A stretch of DNA of 60,566 nucleotides from an uncultured Bacteroidales bacterium. GTDB lineage: Bacteria; Bacteroidota; Bacteroidia; Bacteroidales; Bacteroidaceae. The position numbers and the translations under genes are program-made. The stretch spans positions 1-60,566 of the forward strand of contig CACYLU010000014.1 of NCBI GenBank assembly GCA_902775375.1, in the 5' to 3' direction. The notes beneath the pieces were generated by a model that made no database searches, had not been told where the DNA came from, and saw nothing but the letters and a program-made list of their open reading frames with translations. Positions 60,463 through 60,566 of this stretch are shown here, in pieces (position 1 is the first letter of the stretch; each line of letters opens with the position of its first letter).

Positions 60463-60505
60463 TGTCGGCGGAGAGAGAGGCTCCGCGACCTCATCCGCTA
60501 AATTC
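60463..60505 (-). pseudogene. Possible tRNA remnant
   Basis: GGCGGAG (60467-60473) and CTCCGC (60481-60486) lie only seven bases apart and could be the two acceptor strands of a tRNA whose middle is deleted; GCGGAGAGAGAGG is common at the 3' end of minus-strand Bacteroidales tRNA genes. No anticodon, D or T arm is left. It follows the tRNA-type hairpin at 60434-60461 on the minus strand. The rest of 60241-60566 shows no gene. Confidence 0.3.
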
Positions 60506-60566
60506 CTTTATAATAAGTAGTTATCTAATCACTCAAAAGCCGTGTACCGTATGTGTAGCCATTTTT

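Overview
The window reads as chromosomal DNA from a member of Bacteroidales, most probably Prevotellaceae (Prevotella/Segatella-like). The case rests on promoters of the Bacteroidetes type (TTTG, 19-21 bp, TAnnTTTG), starts that mostly lack a Shine-Dalgarno sequence, TonB-dependent receptors and a BtuG-like surface lipoprotein, and several families typical of this phylum (DUF4837, DUF6249/DUF5056 beside an ECF sigma factor, Bacteroidetes LptE). No phage or complete insertion sequence is visible. Genus-level assignment is inference.

Layout. 0-4.5 kb: a small secreted protein with a promoter/operator, a His-rich zinc-type P-type ATPase with a palindromic operator, and a sigma-factor cassette (DUF6249, ECF sigma, DUF5056, GlsB-like). 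4.5-8.9 kb: housekeeping genes (RsmF-type methyltransferase, obg, adk, hpt, ridA). 8.9-10.3 kb: a 1.45 kb gene-free region made of short tandem repeats with 22-23 bp, 45 bp and 10 bp periods, ending in a promoter followed by about 300 nt with nested long-range helices and a possible loop-loop contact; I propose it as an undescribed structured RNA. 10.3-13.7 kb: an AT-rich accessory stretch (YARHG membrane protein, a possible uracil-DNA-glycosylase-fold protein, a DUF2442-like remnant, a MntA/HepT toxin-antitoxin pair) ending at tRNA-Pro(GGG). 13.8-17 kb: a lipoprotein with a structured 200 nt leader, then class III fructose-1,6-bisphosphatase.

17-22.7 kb: a cobalamin uptake operon under a cobalamin riboswitch: BtuB-type receptor, BtuG-like surface lipoprotein, BtuF-like binding lipoprotein and BtuC permease, but no ATPase gene. 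22.7-33.2 kb: TrpB2, TrkH/TrkA potassium uptake, tRNA-Ser(GCT), cytidine deaminase, glucosaminidase-LysM protein, aminotransferase, FtsX-like permease, Tat-exported Gfo/Idh oxidoreductase and a basic small protein. 33.2-33.6 kb: a 95 nt imperfect palindrome followed by 10-11 degenerate 22 bp repeats whose core matches part of the 9.7 kb array.

33.6-60.2 kb: Na+/solute symporter, EttA, a large TonB-dependent receptor, rlmN, and a probable operon DUF4837-pdxA-sigma54 regulator-lptE-TPR protein-secG; then two paralogous MFS transporters, an orphan PqqD-like protein, a DUF3805-like protein with an ABC-F ATPase, an SLC13 permease, Hsp20 with repeated TGACA/TGTCA operators, a TlpA-like lipoprotein, TcdA, a small lipoprotein and MutS2. 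The last 326 bases hold a terminator hairpin and a possible tRNA remnant.

The strongest unexplained signals are the structured RNA candidate at 10.02-10.32 kb and the shared 22 bp repeat family at 9.71-9.80 and 33.36-33.59 kb.
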